From assembly GCA_029378245.1 (NCBI GenBank), contig JARKIF010000014.1:1054001-1118000 (forward strand): a DNA stretch of 64,000 nt, written 5' to 3'. Positions 1-11,440 of the stretch are shown piece by piece. The notes under the pieces are model-generated. The model was given only the letters and a program-made list of their open reading frames with translations. It was not told the origin of the DNA and did not search any database. Position 1 is the first letter of the stretch, and the number at the start of each line of letters is the position of its first letter. The position numbers and the translations under genes were made by a program. This DNA is from Roridomyces roridus. Lineage: Eukaryota > Basidiomycota > Agaricomycetes > Agaricales > Mycenaceae.

Positions 1-1868
1 ATGGGTACTCACGCTTTGGCGACGTAGGCTGCATATGCAAACGGTGAGTCCAGTCTTGGCAGAGGAAAAGTAGGCGTACTGACCAATGACGCAGGCTGGA
101 GGAGGAGCGTTAGCCACGGTTCAAAGCAAGATGATTCAACGCACCGAAATTACCGACACAAAGCGCACCCGCACTTCCCGTAAGCAAGATGTTCCCTTTG
201 CTCACTGAAAATCTTGAGCCCAATGAGCACAAACTAATAGAGGAAAGACGCACGCCTCCAGATACGCAATATCAAAAAGCTGGAGACGCGTCAACAACGA
301 CCAAGGGCCAGCATAGAAAGGACCATACGCTTGGACGAAGAGTGCTGTTAAGCCCTGCATTGCACGGTCAGACAGATGTCCCAGACACCGAGCGGGAGAC
401 GGACGTTGAATAAGACCTCCACCACCATACTCCTGGAGAGGCGAGGTTTGTTGAGCGGTAATTCGCACCTGTTCTAAAAACAGTACTGACCATACTATCA
501 GGAGCAACTGAGGCGCAGTTGCCGAAGTTGGTTATGAGATATATGTACACTGGATTCCGGTGAGCGAATAGTCGGAGCGGCTTGGGGATTCGATTCCCTC
601 ACCTGCGTGTACGATCAACGCTTGGTGGATGGTGTCGAAGGCCACGACGCAAGCGACCTATGGACCGGTTTAAGCTGGGGAAACCACAGAGAAAATGGAC
701 GGCCGCACGAAGAGCTTCAAAGGCCAGGTGTCACTCTGGTGGGTGAAGTAGTACCTTGACCGGTGTGAGCGGGGCTGACAACAGAAAAAAATGTAGCGTC
801 CGCACCAAGCCTGAACCAAAGCCACTGAGCGCGATAGTAAGTGATATGTCGAAAGGTGAATGAACCAAGGACTAACCTCCGTGCAACCTATTCAATTGAG
901 GGCGGTGAGTTTTGTCCTGATAGCGCCGAGTCGGGAAGTAACGTACTCTGCAGAAAAGATCACACCAAGGAAGGTGACACCATAACTGCAAGAAAATCAG
1001 CACAGAGGCCAGGTAAGTGAGGGAGACGCACGTCTGGTCAAGCGCGTGCGACATGGTGGAGGAAAGTCTGGTGTTGGTACAACCGGCCTGGACACTTATA
1101 AACAACGAAAACAGCGATTGACATCAGAAGACCGGCACATATGGGCATATGCTGTGTGGGGCTTGACGGCTAAATCGAAGATGTTTCGGAAAACGTCGTC
1201 TCTAGATTGTCTCCGCGCACCCGGGGATCTTTGGTACATAACCAACTTATCAAGTCACAAAGAAGCGTCCCAAAATGGAAATGACGCACCCAGACCCCGG
1301 ATACCCCCTACAACCGCAGCTTTTCCAGGCCTTGCCCTCTTTTCCCCCACTGAATTGCAATTAAATACGCTGCAGTCTGCCATGGACCAATGCTATTAGG
1401 TCGGTTTTCCGCTTTATTCCAGCCTCATTCTGACCGCATATGTTCCTAGCAGCAAATAATGATCTAAGCGGTTGTACGTTGACCCGCTTGCGAATGTAGT
1501 CGAGGTGTGTACGACAGTTGGCTAGTGAATCCTAATGATGCAGACCTTGTTCTTCTTCAAGCTGGCGACTTCGCTATGTGAGTAGACTGCTCCCATGCGG
1601 CGGCCGCCTTCGCACTCCGAACCGTCGCGGCTTGAATTTTCAAGCTACTCCACAGATCCCTTCCGTGGTGATTGACAGTTCCGATTACGGAACGAATTTC
1701 AGAGATCAACCAAAGATCAACAGGAAAATGCCACGCGGAACGGATGTAAACAGGGCTCGGCGTATGTGCGAGTTTGCACCACGTCCCACATCCTCCCACT
1801 AGCCGAAAACGACAATCGGCCGCCATAAGACTGGTCGCGTATTCCTCCCCTTCCTTTCAAACCACAAC
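1..1868. other. Intergenic stretch without a supported gene
   Basis: No open frame here shows recognisable protein motifs or splice-linked exons; the frames are short, overlap on both strands and have no conserved words. The last few hundred bases presumably hold the promoter of the P450 gene that starts at 1869. A CT-rich stretch just before that ATG (about 1845-1860) is typical of fungal core promoters. Confidence 0.6.
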
Positions 1869-4019
1869 ATGCCCTCGTTGATCTGGGTCGACCTCACTCT
1901 CGCAGCCTGCGGGGCAGCCCTTGTCTACAAGCTGGTGACCCGGACTTCTGCGACCCCTCCTCCGCCGGGTCCTAAGCGTCTCCCCCTGCTCGGTAACATC
2001 TTGGACATGCCCACCGAGAAGTACGGTCTCTCGTGGGAACATTATAATTATCCCTAACTGTCTCTCGCAGAGAGTGGATAAAGTTCGCATCTTGGGGGGA
2101 GCTTTATGGTCGGTGACTTTCTTCCTCGACGCACCCGCGCTCACCGGTACCCAGGCGATATATGTTCCGTCTCCGTTTTCGGTGCACAAATCACAATCCT
2201 TAACTCGGCCCAGGCGGCAATGGAACTTGTGCGTGGTCTAAAAAAATCTACAAGCTTTTTTTTCAATCCAGGGCAGCTTGACAAGAAGAGCAATATCTCT
2301 TCGGACAGGCCTTTGCTGGTAAGTAACGCGTTCTTTGTTTCGCGTCAGTGTTCATTCTAACAATGCAATGTATAGGGAATGGGCGGTGAATTGGTGGGCT
2401 GGAAGAATACCTTGGTGCTGGCGCCGTATGGCGAGCGCTTCCGCAACTACCGTCGGCTTGCCCATGGTCTTTTCGGCAGTCGCAGCACCATGGCCGGTTT
2501 CGAACCCTTGGAGGAAGTCGAGACCCACCGCTTCCTGAAGCGGTTACTCGCCCAGCCTGATAAGTTGCTGGACCACATCCGCAAGTATGTTACACAACGT
2601 CTATGGTTTTTTGGTACTCAACTCTACCACGCCCAGAACCGCCGGCGCCATCATCTTGCACATATCTCATGGATACCAGGTCAAAGAGGGCGCTGATCCC
2701 TTCGTCGACTTGGCCGACGAGGCGATGGTGCAATTCTCTATCGCGACTTCGCCTGGTTTCCTGGTGAACTTGGTTCCGTCATGTACGTTCTGCTCGGGCA
2801 ACTTTCCTTACGGGGCTGACAAGTATCAGTGCGGCATATTCCTGCTTGGGTTCCTGGCGCCGGGTTCAAGACGACTGCTAAAGCCTGGGCGGCGACGCTC
2901 GACCAGATGGTCGAGCAGCCATATCAATGGGTCAAACAACAGCTGGTACGCTCTCATTGCATGAATATGGCTGAGGTCCTAAAAGCGTCGTCAGGCTGCA
3001 GGAACGGCTGAAAAGTCGCTACTCCGCGACCTTCTCGACGGTAAAGATCTGACCGAAACGGAGGAATTCGACGTCAAATGGATCGCTGCGTCCCTGTACT
3101 CGGGTACGGCAGCCTCGTATTTCGTTCACCGACGTCGCTAATCTCTTACGTAGGCGGTGCCGATACTGTACGGCTTTTTCATATACGTCTCGAATTAGCG
3201 GCTGACATTGCGAACAGACGGTCGCCGCCATCAACGCCTTCTTCAAGGCCATGGTGTTGTTCCCCGAGGTCCAGGCCAAGGCCCAGCAGGAAATCGACTC
3301 TGTCGTCGGCACGGACCGTCTGCCTGGGTTCGCTGACAAGGATAGCCTGCCGTACACGACCGCATTGGCCCTGGAGGTGCTGAGATGGCACACCGTCGCT
3401 CCCACAGGTATGTGAATTATGTTCGCGTTCACGCATGGCGGTTAACGAGATGCAGGCATGCCTCACCGCTTGACGGAGGATCACATCCACAACGGATACA
3501 TGTTGCCCAAAGGCAGTTTGGTCATGACTAACATTTGGTTCGTGCAATCAGGCCCAATTCTCTATTCATATCTGAGATGGACCTACAGGAAAATCTCGCA
3601 CGACGAGAGGCTCTACCCTGATCCCTGGGCGTTCAAACCCGAGCGCTTCATGGGCAAGGAGACCTCCTTGGACCCTCGCGATTTGGCCTTTGGTTTCGGG
3701 AGAAGGTATATATATTCTCATCTCGAGACGGATACGGCGTTGCTAAAATATGACAGAATTTGCCCTGGTCGTGTCCTTGCGGACGCGAGCGTCTGGATTA
3801 GCGTGGTCATGACTCTGGCTGCGTTCGATATTTCGAAGCACCCAGATGGGCCGCTGCCGGATATGGACCAAGCCCCCGGCCTTGTTAGGTGAGATTGGAC
3901 CTCTCTACTATTCCATAGACTGACCGCTTTCCTTTAGCCACACATCGGCGTTCCAGTGCTCGATCAAGCCCCGTTCTGAGAAAGCCCTTGACCTCATTCA
4001 AGGCGATGTTAAGATGTAG
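1869..4019 (+). CDS. Cytochrome P450 monooxygenase
   Basis: Haem-thiolate monooxygenase of the large basidiomycete P450 set often labelled O-methylsterigmatocystin-oxidoreductase-like; it would oxidise a small hydrophobic substrate at the ER membrane with P450 reductase. An N-terminal hydrophobic anchor is followed by a PPPPGPKRLPLLGN hinge. The I-helix carries SGGADTT (split by short introns near 3110-3220), the K-helix ExxR is in LEVLRW (about 3375), a PERF motif lies near 3640, and the haem loop FGFGRR/ICPGR is split by an intron near 3705-3757. About a dozen introns of roughly 45-60 bp give an uninterrupted protein of about 510 residues, the normal family length. The first acceptor is slightly odd: using the first AG gives a stop, so the second AG (CGCAGAG|AG) seems to be used. 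The neighbouring SDR, acyl-CoA oxidase-like, PaxU-like and A-T-R genes suggest a tailoring role, which is inference. Confidence 0.93.
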
Positions 4020-6437
4020 ATAACTTGACTACTTTTGTGCCGACTCTCTTTACCCCACACTCGTTTATTTTTTTATCCTATCTATCTACTTTGGAAGCAG
4101 GATGGAAGCTTAGTCAGAGATTATTGTATCTTACTTGAATACCCACCAATTTCCAAGGCCTCTCAACTCCACCAGCACAAGTGTTCGAAAACGTTTTAGT
4201 CTCGGTTATTGCCGGCGAGAGGTCGCATCTGATGTTCAACTTTCGAGCTCCACTTTTTGATTACAACGAAACATCCGGGGCCATCCCGCCTCCGTGCGCT
4301 CGCCAAAGGATCGTCGGGCTCACCATGTGGTCTACGGCCGCCATTGGGAGCTTGGCTCGGTGCAGTCAATGAAAAGGACCCCGGAGACTCTGCAGATCTC
4401 CTTGTGCGGTTTCCATCAACTCTTGCTTCGCTGGATTTAATCCCGTCAAAGTCAATCGTTGCAACGCTGTTCCGTTCACCAGGGAGGAAGTAGCCACTGC
4501 TTTTTCGGTGCCTTTCGGTTCCTAGGCACCACTCCAATTTATCGGCGCGCGGAGCACTTGTCCGACGAGAAGGATGTGTCTCTTCTGCTTCTCTTCAGGT
4601 CATTCTGACCGGCAGCATGCATGATGAGCTCACTATTTTCGGCCACCGCACCCGACGGCTTTGCAAGTTCAAGTCCGGCAAGTCTTACACTGTACAGTCC
4701 GTTTGCTTGCCGTGGAAAATCGTAGCCTTCTGTGGCAGCGTTGTGCACAACCTTGTATTTCACTTCGCTCGCCAAAATGCTTCCGCGGAAGTTGCCAGGG
4801 GAAGAAGACGTGGGCGCAGAGCGACGCAAGTGGGCGGTATTTTCGGTCGTCCACGTTGTCAATCATGGCTTCACCCGCGCATTTAACGTTCAAGTTGACA
4901 GGAATCTCGCTCCAGGACACTCATGTGGCGAAGAATATCACCAAGTCTGTCCTGAACTTCGCTTTTCCGTGCTGAGCGTGTGAGAGGAGCTCGTGAGAGG
5001 GGAGTGCCGATTTGATAGAATCAAGAACTCTAATTGGGAATTGTTGTTGCAAACCTTCTAGTACTACGCCACGAAGGTGCCAGCTTTGTGCACATATAGA
5101 CACGGGAAAACGATCATCGCGGGAGGCGACCGCCGGTGTGCTGAGCCCAATCTAGGGTCTTCTTCATTGACATCTTCAACTCGACTTTTCTCGCAATATC
5201 CTCACTAGCAACTCAACTGGCCACAACGGCAGATGGTTCTGACCCTCAAGTTGGTTTCCTTGCAACGTAACGTCATCGTCTCCTCATTTTGTGTACCTCA
5301 CCCACCTTTCCCCACAGCACCCTGGGTGCAATGTGGTAGAATGTGGTCGAAGCGGTGGTCATGTCACTGAACCACCCTTGCGCACACGACCCTGAGATAT
5401 GCGCCCACAAAACAACATGAGATGGTCAGTTCGGCTAACCAGTGGGCAAAGAACTTGACCTCCCCGTCGCGGCATTTACAAGGTGGCGGCCGGGCGGCCT
5501 GGTGGCCGCAGACCCGAAGTCGGTCGGCAAGTCCTGTCTGCCACCTGTCTGTCATAGTGTGCCTTAGTGTGCTCGGTGGACCTCTCGGTTCGGTTCAGCG
5601 TCCAACGTTGCTGCTCCATAAGCTATAGCTCAAGTGCTATCTTCCTCGCGTATTCAAAATGTCCATTCCGAATCGTGCAAACGTAAGTGCATTACTTGAC
5701 CCCACCTTCCAGAACAGGGACGACGCGAGAGAAAAACGTTACTTGATGTGATATTCCAAGAAAGATTCTTCTGCGGGATACGAGCACGCTTCACTTCACG
5801 CGTGTCGGTGTTTGTGGAAGCCTGAGAATACGGACGGTGAGCTAGCATGGACGACGAGGATCTACTGTTCCGCAACTGACTAGCATCGCCGCCGACTGTA
5901 TAGGCGACTTGGGCTGGGCCATGGCCTGTTCTTTAAACCTGGTCGAGAACGACAGATTACTATGCTGGTTCTTCCCCGACCTACCTGGATCACCGTTGTC
6001 GCAAGTGCCAACTGGAGACTGGCGAGGCGAATTGACGAGCCATCAGAGCCATCCCAGACGGCGAGACGAGCATAGGAATGTGCAATGTTTTCTGTCGCAT
6101 GACTAGCATCTGGGCGGTTTCGGGTTGGGCGGCCTTGGCCTACTTTCCATCTGGTGGAGAACTAGGCTGGTGCTCTCGCAGTTGCCGACAGCTTCCTTGT
6201 GTGTTCAAAGGCGCCAACTGGAGACTGGGCACAGCCGGGAACCCAGGATGACCGCGGCGCCCAAAATTTTCGACCGAGGTTCAAAGTGCTAACCATCGCT
6301 CGACCGGCGCCCGTACACTGTTGCAGGTCGTTTACCCCGCTTTCATGGCGTTTGGACAGAATAAATTAGTTCAAAGCTCGGAAGAGTTCAAAGCTCGGAA
6401 GAATACAGCTATCAAGAAGAAAATATAAGAGTTGAAA
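4020..6437. other. Long gene-poor stretch with coding-like fragments and small repeats
   Basis: No supportable gene in 2.4 kb. On the minus strand, 5103-4539 holds short amino-acid-like stretches in shifting frames that could be a decayed gene, but no family is recognisable. A 16-17-bp word (GCCAACTGGAGACTGG) occurs at 6007-6022 and 6213-6228, and a 17-bp unit is duplicated in tandem at 6369-6402. The rest shows nothing I can name. Confidence 0.5.
6369..6402. repeat. 17-bp tandem duplication
   Basis: GTTCAAAGCTCGGAAGA occurs twice back to back, exactly, just downstream of the stop codon of the PLAC8 gene (which is on the minus strand). It probably lies in that gene's 3' UTR. Confidence 0.85.
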
Positions 6438-7071
6438 TCAATAGCGTTGACCGAAGCTCTTCTCCTCGAGCTCAATCTCGCGCGACACTTGGGTGAGGTC
6501 GCACGAGTGACAGCACCACGACGCGCAGCAGTCTCCACAGCAGCCCCCGTCAATGTTATAGCGAGAGCGGGCGTCTCCACGGTTCATGCACTAGACAAAA
6601 TTGTGAGCAAGTTCCGTGAAGGAAAGGGGAAAGATAGACTGACAGCGAGGATACATCCGAGACCCGCGACGACGTTGAGCATGCAATGTCCCCAGCACGC
6701 GCCTGAACAACAATCGCCACCGGTCGGGTCGGGCGTTCCCTTGTCGGTCAGGTGGCGCAGACGCTGCTTGTTCTTGCCGTGCACGACACATGGGCACCAG
6801 CACGCGCAACACCCTATTTGGTCATGAGCGATAATGGAAGAGCGAGGCGGGAAGGCACGCACAAGTTCCGCACTCATCGAAGCATCCACAGAGACCGTGG
6901 CTCCAGCCACGCTTGCCATTGCTGTCGAGGGGTCTGTTCAAGGCATTGCGGTTCCCGCCGCTAGCTTGCATGCCCATGGTCGGCATAGGCTGCTGGGAGA
7001 CATACTGGTTTTGTTGCTGAAATGATGATGAGATGGCGCGCGAGAAGGAAAAAGCAACGCACGTAGGCCAT
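6438..7071 (-). CDS. PLAC8-family cysteine-rich protein
   Basis: Small membrane-associated Cys-rich protein of the PLAC8 / plant cadmium-resistance-like family; fungal members are linked to metal or Ca2+ handling, but the function here is unknown. Spliced from four exons. The start is MAY at 7071, followed directly by an intron; then a Q-rich leader, WSHGLCGCFDECGT, an intron, then CCACWCPC, a GKNKQRLRHL motif, an intron, and a Cys-rich tail ending in LTQVSREIELEE. The CCxxCWCPC block and the R(x)2-5YNI...GDCC...CDLTQ tail are the family hallmarks. The introns (about 7065-7020, 6875-6828 and 6649-6598) have GT-AG ends. The length of about 145 residues suits the family. It is divergent from the ATP synthase gene, with about 480 bp between the two starts. 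Confidence 0.9.
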
Positions 7072-7547
7072 GGGCTGTTGTGGTAAAAGAAAGGTGAAAG
7101 AAAAAAAGGGGTTAGATGAAGGGGTTCAAAAGGGGGGAGGGTGAATTGGAATGGAGAGAGAGAGGCAGGAGCCCGCCGGTTTCAGTACATATACTATACT
7201 GTAAGCGGCGTTTTGATGGACAGCTTAATTCACTGTTGGCTTTCCGCATGCAGTGCGCGCTGGGCGGTGTCGAGCGCGTGAAAGAAACAAGTCGCACTAG
7301 GTCATAGGATGGTTGCCAGGAAGTTCAGTCAGACTGACTCTGAGTTGTCTCGTGCCAGCCGATTGAAATGGAGTAGTCATTTGTGAGCAAGTGAGTGTAG
7401 TAGAGTAGCGACTGCCTCTTGGTGCCCGCGTGGATGTGAAAGAAGAGAGAAAGTAAGCTTGCGAGGACGATTCAGAGACGTCGGGACTTGTTGTGGCAGG
7501 TACCCGAAAATTGCCGAGAAATCAGTTTCCGTCCCAAAGCTCCCTCC
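7072..7547. promoter_or_regulatory. Divergent intergenic region between PLAC8 and ATP4
   Basis: This gap lies between two head-to-head start codons (PLAC8 at 7071 on minus, ATP4 at 7548 on plus) and must hold both promoters. It contains a purine-rich tract (about 7085-7170). No TATA box or named operator is convincing. Confidence 0.5.
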
Positions 7548-8466
7548 ATGTCTTCAAGGATTGCGATTAGCTCCCTGCGAGCTGCAGGTGCTGCTCAGTC
7601 TCCTCGCTCCGTAGCCACATACTGACTGCCCTAGCCCGGCCCCATGCCGCTGCCATTCCCCAGGTGCTCGCTGCGTACGCTACCAGCTTCCATAACGTGG
7701 ATTGCACTCATGCCTACCCTCCAGTCGCGCCATGTCGAGCTCCTCCACCCCGCCGCCCTCTGAGCGTGCCTCCGAAATCATCAACAAGCTCCCCTCGTCG
7801 CCGAACCTGATCACCAAGGCTGGAACAGCCATCTTGGGCACTGGTGTCGTCGCGGCAGCCATCTCTTCGGAGCTCTACGTTATCAGCGACGAGACTGTCC
7901 TTCTTGCTGGATCCCTCATCTTCCTCACCCTCGTTGCACGGGTACGCACTTCTACTTATGTCTGCGGCCGCGTCGCGTCATGCAAAATATTTTTCAGGCA
8001 ATCCGCCAGCCGTACAGCGACTGGGCCGACGCGCAGGTCGCCAAAATCAAGGACATTCTCGACAGCGCACGCACGGACCACACGCAGGCCGTCAAGGACC
8101 GCATCCAAAACGTCGCACAGATGAAGGACGTCGTCACCCTCACCAAGGGCCTTTTTCGCTCTCTCCAAGGAGACCGCCGTCCTCGAGTCCGAAGCCTTTG
8201 TGCAGAAGCAAAAGGTTGCCATTGCTGCGGACCTCAAGGCCGTACTCGACAGCTGGGTGCGCTACGAGCAGCAGGTCAAGGAGAGCGAGCAGGCCGAGCT
8301 CGCAAAGAGTGTCATCGACAAGGTCCTCTCGACGGTCAGGGACGAAAAGACGCAGAAGGACATTCTCCTGGGCGCGGTTGCGGAGATTGAATGTGGGTCA
8401 TCGTGTTGCTTGGGTCGCAGTTTGATTAACCATTTTCCAGTGCTCGTAAAGAACAAGGCTATCTAA
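7548..8466 (+). CDS. ATP4: Mitochondrial F1Fo-ATP synthase subunit b (subunit 4), with a one-base frameshift
   Basis: Peripheral-stalk subunit of ATP synthase in the inner mitochondrial membrane. The ATG at 7548 opens an Arg/Ser-rich presequence (MSSRIAISSLRAAG); splicing from it to the mature part (SSSSTPPPSERASEIINKLP at about 7735) is unresolved, because several small GT-AG choices compete. The mature protein shows the hydrophobic hairpin (TKAGTAILGTGVVAAAI...), then the long charged helix including YSDWADAQVAKIK and ending LLVKNKAI. Introns lie near 7941-7997 and 8391-8441. At 8152-8156 a run of five T shifts the frame: KGLF is followed by an out-of-frame codon, and four T would restore the conserved ALSKET continuation. 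For an essential single-copy gene this is either a homopolymer sequencing error or a sign of a second copy elsewhere. Confidence 0.9.
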
Positions 8467-8929
8467 ATTGTGTAGAGCCTTGAATAGAGTCCTTTCCCAA
8501 TTTCTCGCGTGGGTCTCATTAACGCCCTATACTCTCCATTAGAAGCCATAATGAAAAATAATTCGACGGTTACAATCTGTCGGTCTATTGTAGTTGTTGG
8601 CTTCTGCTCGATGGGATATCATGAGGCCGTTTGTGCGTGGGACCAAGCTCGGAGCGCCAGAACTCGGGTTGACAATGTTTCCTGCAAACGACATGCTTGT
8701 CGTTGCTCTCACCCACTCCATGCTACCTGCCAACCCTCCCCTCTGCTAATCGCCGCCAGCGTCGCGCTCCCGAGTCTAAGAGGCAATTTCCAGCTTTGTA
8801 TCTCCGGATTCCATGATATATTACGGTGGCTTCCAGGCACATGCCACTCATTAAGTCTTAACGACCGGCGCAAGTACTCGAGGGGTCGTCCACCCGGAAT
8901 CTTTCTCAACTGCCCCCACCACTATCTCG

Positions 8930-9916
8930 ATGCTACGGCGTCGATCTGGGAGCTGGGCTTGGATCACACCTCGAATACTGTCACTGTGCTTGTTTCTTGT
9001 CCCTTCAACATATGCAGCCGTCAATGTCTCTGTCCAGAACACGGACCCAGATATTGTGTACACGCCCTTCATTTGCGATGCATCTACGCCTGGCTCGAGT
9101 AACAATCCCAACTGTACGGGCGGTTGGTGAGTGGGATGTCAGGCCGATGCGTGAGGTGCTAAAACGAAATTCACTCAGGAATGCGACGCAAGTGGGCACG
9201 ATCCACGTCGTGTCGACTACGGGGCCTGACCCCGACGGTGGGTCCATCATACCGCAGATGTTCATGGCATTCCACGGTGTGTGTTTCCTGTTTCACCAGT
9301 GGATTCAATTGAGTTTGCCATTAAGCGTCGGCGCTGTACATGTCCACATCGGTCTTGTCCAACGCTACCGCCAACTTGACCGGTTGCCTCGCCCACGACC
9401 AACATTTCGCAGACGGTGGACACGACCGCGGGGCTTGTCGTGATTATTGGGCTCGACGAAAGCGTCCTTACCACCTTAACGATTACCTACGACCCCGGCA
9501 CTTCGGGGAGCAACGCCGTCCGTCGGCTCGACATTGGCGCCATTCTCCTCACCGTTACCGACCCAAAGTAAAGTGCACTCTGTGCATTCCTATGCGCCGG
9601 CGCACAACCACGCTAACTGTTGAATTACTCGCCTTCAAGTGATACCACGTCTTTCCTCCCTTCGATGACTCTCCCGTCTTCAACGACACTTCCTACATTC
9701 GTCCCGCAGACCAGCACGTCTACGACTACGTCCGCCTCAGCATCCTCAACAACATCTCAATCACCATCCCAACATATACCCATGGCCGAAGTACTGGGCC
9801 TCGCTATCGGCCTCGGCCTAGGTCTAACAACCATTCTTGGCGTAGCTGCGTTTTTCGTATGGTGGCACAGTCGGCTGCGGCGTCAGCACACGGAGCAGAG
9901 CATGCAATGGTCCTGA
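8930..9916 (+). CDS. Secreted-type single-pass membrane protein of unknown function
   Basis: The predicted protein of about 260 residues starts with a basic stretch and a hydrophobic signal (ILSLCLFLVPSTYA), has an extracellular domain with N-glycosylation sites (NVS, NCT, NAT, NLT, NIS), a Ser/Thr-rich stalk (SSTTLPTFVPQTSTSTT...), one transmembrane helix (GLAIGLGLGLTTILGVAAFF) and a short Arg-rich cytoplasmic tail. This is the layout of many basidiomycete type I membrane proteins of unknown role. Introns at about 9126-9178, 9280-9327 and 9568-9640 have clean GT-AG ends. The frame is broken once near 9378-9380 (ACCGGTT), where one G fewer would join NLT to VASP; an alternative is an unusual 61-bp intron starting GTCTTG. 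I do not recognise a named domain. Confidence 0.7.
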
Positions 9917-10361
9917 CATGACTTTCAATTTCTTTTCTTTTGGGAAAACGCAATTGTATTTTATCTGCATTCATCTTGCACTGTCCGCCACTTGAATTAG
10001 TTGAGAGAGAGAGACGGATTGACAGAAAACCGCATGCACCGGCAACTTGCGCACGGATTCTGATCTCCGCCTTTTCACGTTCAAATCTCCGAATAGCACA
10101 CGACCAGGTGACCAGAGTGTGTGAGTATGCTCGGCCCTAGCCACCACTCAGTGCCCGCTTCTTCAGCCATGTGTAGCATCAAGCTTCTTCACGTTCACAT
10201 TCAACGCGCGAAGATGATGCCCTTGCAGCGGAGCGGATGTTGCATTCTCTCCGGGCCCACGTTCTCCTCCGGTAATATCATTGTCTCTCGGTTCTGCGAC
10301 AGGCTTCGGGGTTTTTTAGAGTTGTGGGGCCACTTCATGTGCTTCTAAACCTTCCCTGTGT
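9917..10361. other. Intergenic; nothing recognised
   Basis: This region holds the 3' flank of the membrane-protein gene and the promoter of the SDR gene. No conserved frame or RNA gene was seen. Confidence 0.5.
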
Positions 10362-11440
10362 ATGGGCAGCGAGCAAACCATCTCTTCCTCTCCCAAGTCC
10401 TACATGCCTATCGTGCTCATTACGGGGTGCTCTAACGGTGGTATTGGCGCTGCCCTGTGAGTCCTTTCCACTTTGCTCAGTACAAGGTACCATCCTGCTT
10501 TTTTAGGTGCCGATCGTTTCTCGCTCGAGGATACGTGGTCTATGCTTCCGCGCGGTCGGTGGAGGCCATGTCCGACCTCGTCCACGAGAATGTGCGCAAA
10601 CTCGTCATGGATGTCGCGGACGACGCGTCCGTAGAGAAGGGGGTAGTCAGGTGTTGGAGGAGACGGGTGGGATCGATATACTCGTCTCCAATGCGGGATG
10701 TGTTCATATTGGTGCGGAGCCAGTCTATAGACCGACGTTATTTTTTGCTCATCGTATCTCGGCAGGTGCTCTGCTGGACACGCCCTTCGAAGAAGGAATC
10801 AAAGTGATGCAGACAAACTTTTTCGGGTTTGTGCGCCTCGTCAAGCATGTTGTTCCACACATGGCCCGACGGAAGAAGGGCAAGGTCGTTGTCATTGGCT
10901 CCATTTACGGTGAACTGGCCACCCCGTTCGAGGGGTTCTACAATGCGAGCAAGGCGGCGCTGCACTCGTATGCAGAGACCCTGCGCATGGAATGTCAACC
11001 GGTGGGCGTCAAAGTGGTACTGGTCGCACCCGGTGCAGTCAAGAGCAATATTGCGATTGTGAGTAATCCTTGCATCCCAGGCCACAACTGATGGTCCCAG
11101 AAATCGGCATACACCGTGCCTGAAGATTCGCTGTACAAATCTTTCGAGAAGCAAATCAACCACGTTAGGTGCCATGCCTTCGTAGCTTCCAATGTTCCTT
11201 GTTCTTATTTTTCCGTGTTCAGGTACATAAGCCAATCGAAAGACTCTGGTGTCATGGACACGGATGAAGTTCGCCGAGACCGTTGTGGGCAAAGTTTGCT
11301 CCCCCAACCCGCCCCAGTATCTCAGTTTAGGTGGATTCACGACCGTATGGTGGTTCCTTAAATGGCTGCGCCGCACGACTGCCGAGTCTCTCATCTGGAG
11401 TATGTGTGAAAAGGAGCCCAAGTCGAGCAGTACATTATGA
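10362..11440 (+). pseudogene. AYR1-like short-chain dehydrogenase/reductase with two frameshifts
   Basis: Classical SDR resembling fungal 1-acyldihydroxyacetone-phosphate reductase (AYR1 type), an NADPH-dependent ketone reductase of lipid bodies and ER. The start at 10362 (MGSEQTISSS) is in frame with the cofactor loop VLITGCSNGGIGAAL (the TGxxxGxG pattern). NAG occurs in ILVSNAG, the catalytic Ser in IGSIYGE, and the YNASK active-site Tyr-Lys pair near 10939. The C-terminal part has SPNPPQYLSLGG and a hydrophobic helix. Introns lie near 10457-10507, 10711-10765, 11060-11099 and 11168-11221. Two breaks are seen: around 10641-10652, where VEKG changes frame before QVLEETGG, and near 11268, where GATGAAGTTCGCC needs one base fewer to read DEFAET. 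Either a recent pseudogene or two assembly indels. Confidence 0.8.

Noticed and set aside
560..610. tRNA-like T-arm (GGGGATTCGATTCCCTC)
   Set aside because: The T-loop-like word is present, but no matching acceptor stem, D-arm or anticodon arm could be built upstream, and the 3' side does not pair with any 5' segment.
4539..5103. Possible small minus-strand gene
   Set aside because: Coding-like stretches occur in changing frames, but no start, no consistent splice sites and no recognisable family support a gene.
8509..9102. Plus-strand open frame of 197 codons upstream of the membrane protein
   Set aside because: It overlaps the signal-peptide exon in another frame and has no motif; the frame with a signal peptide, glycosylation sites and transmembrane helix is preferred.
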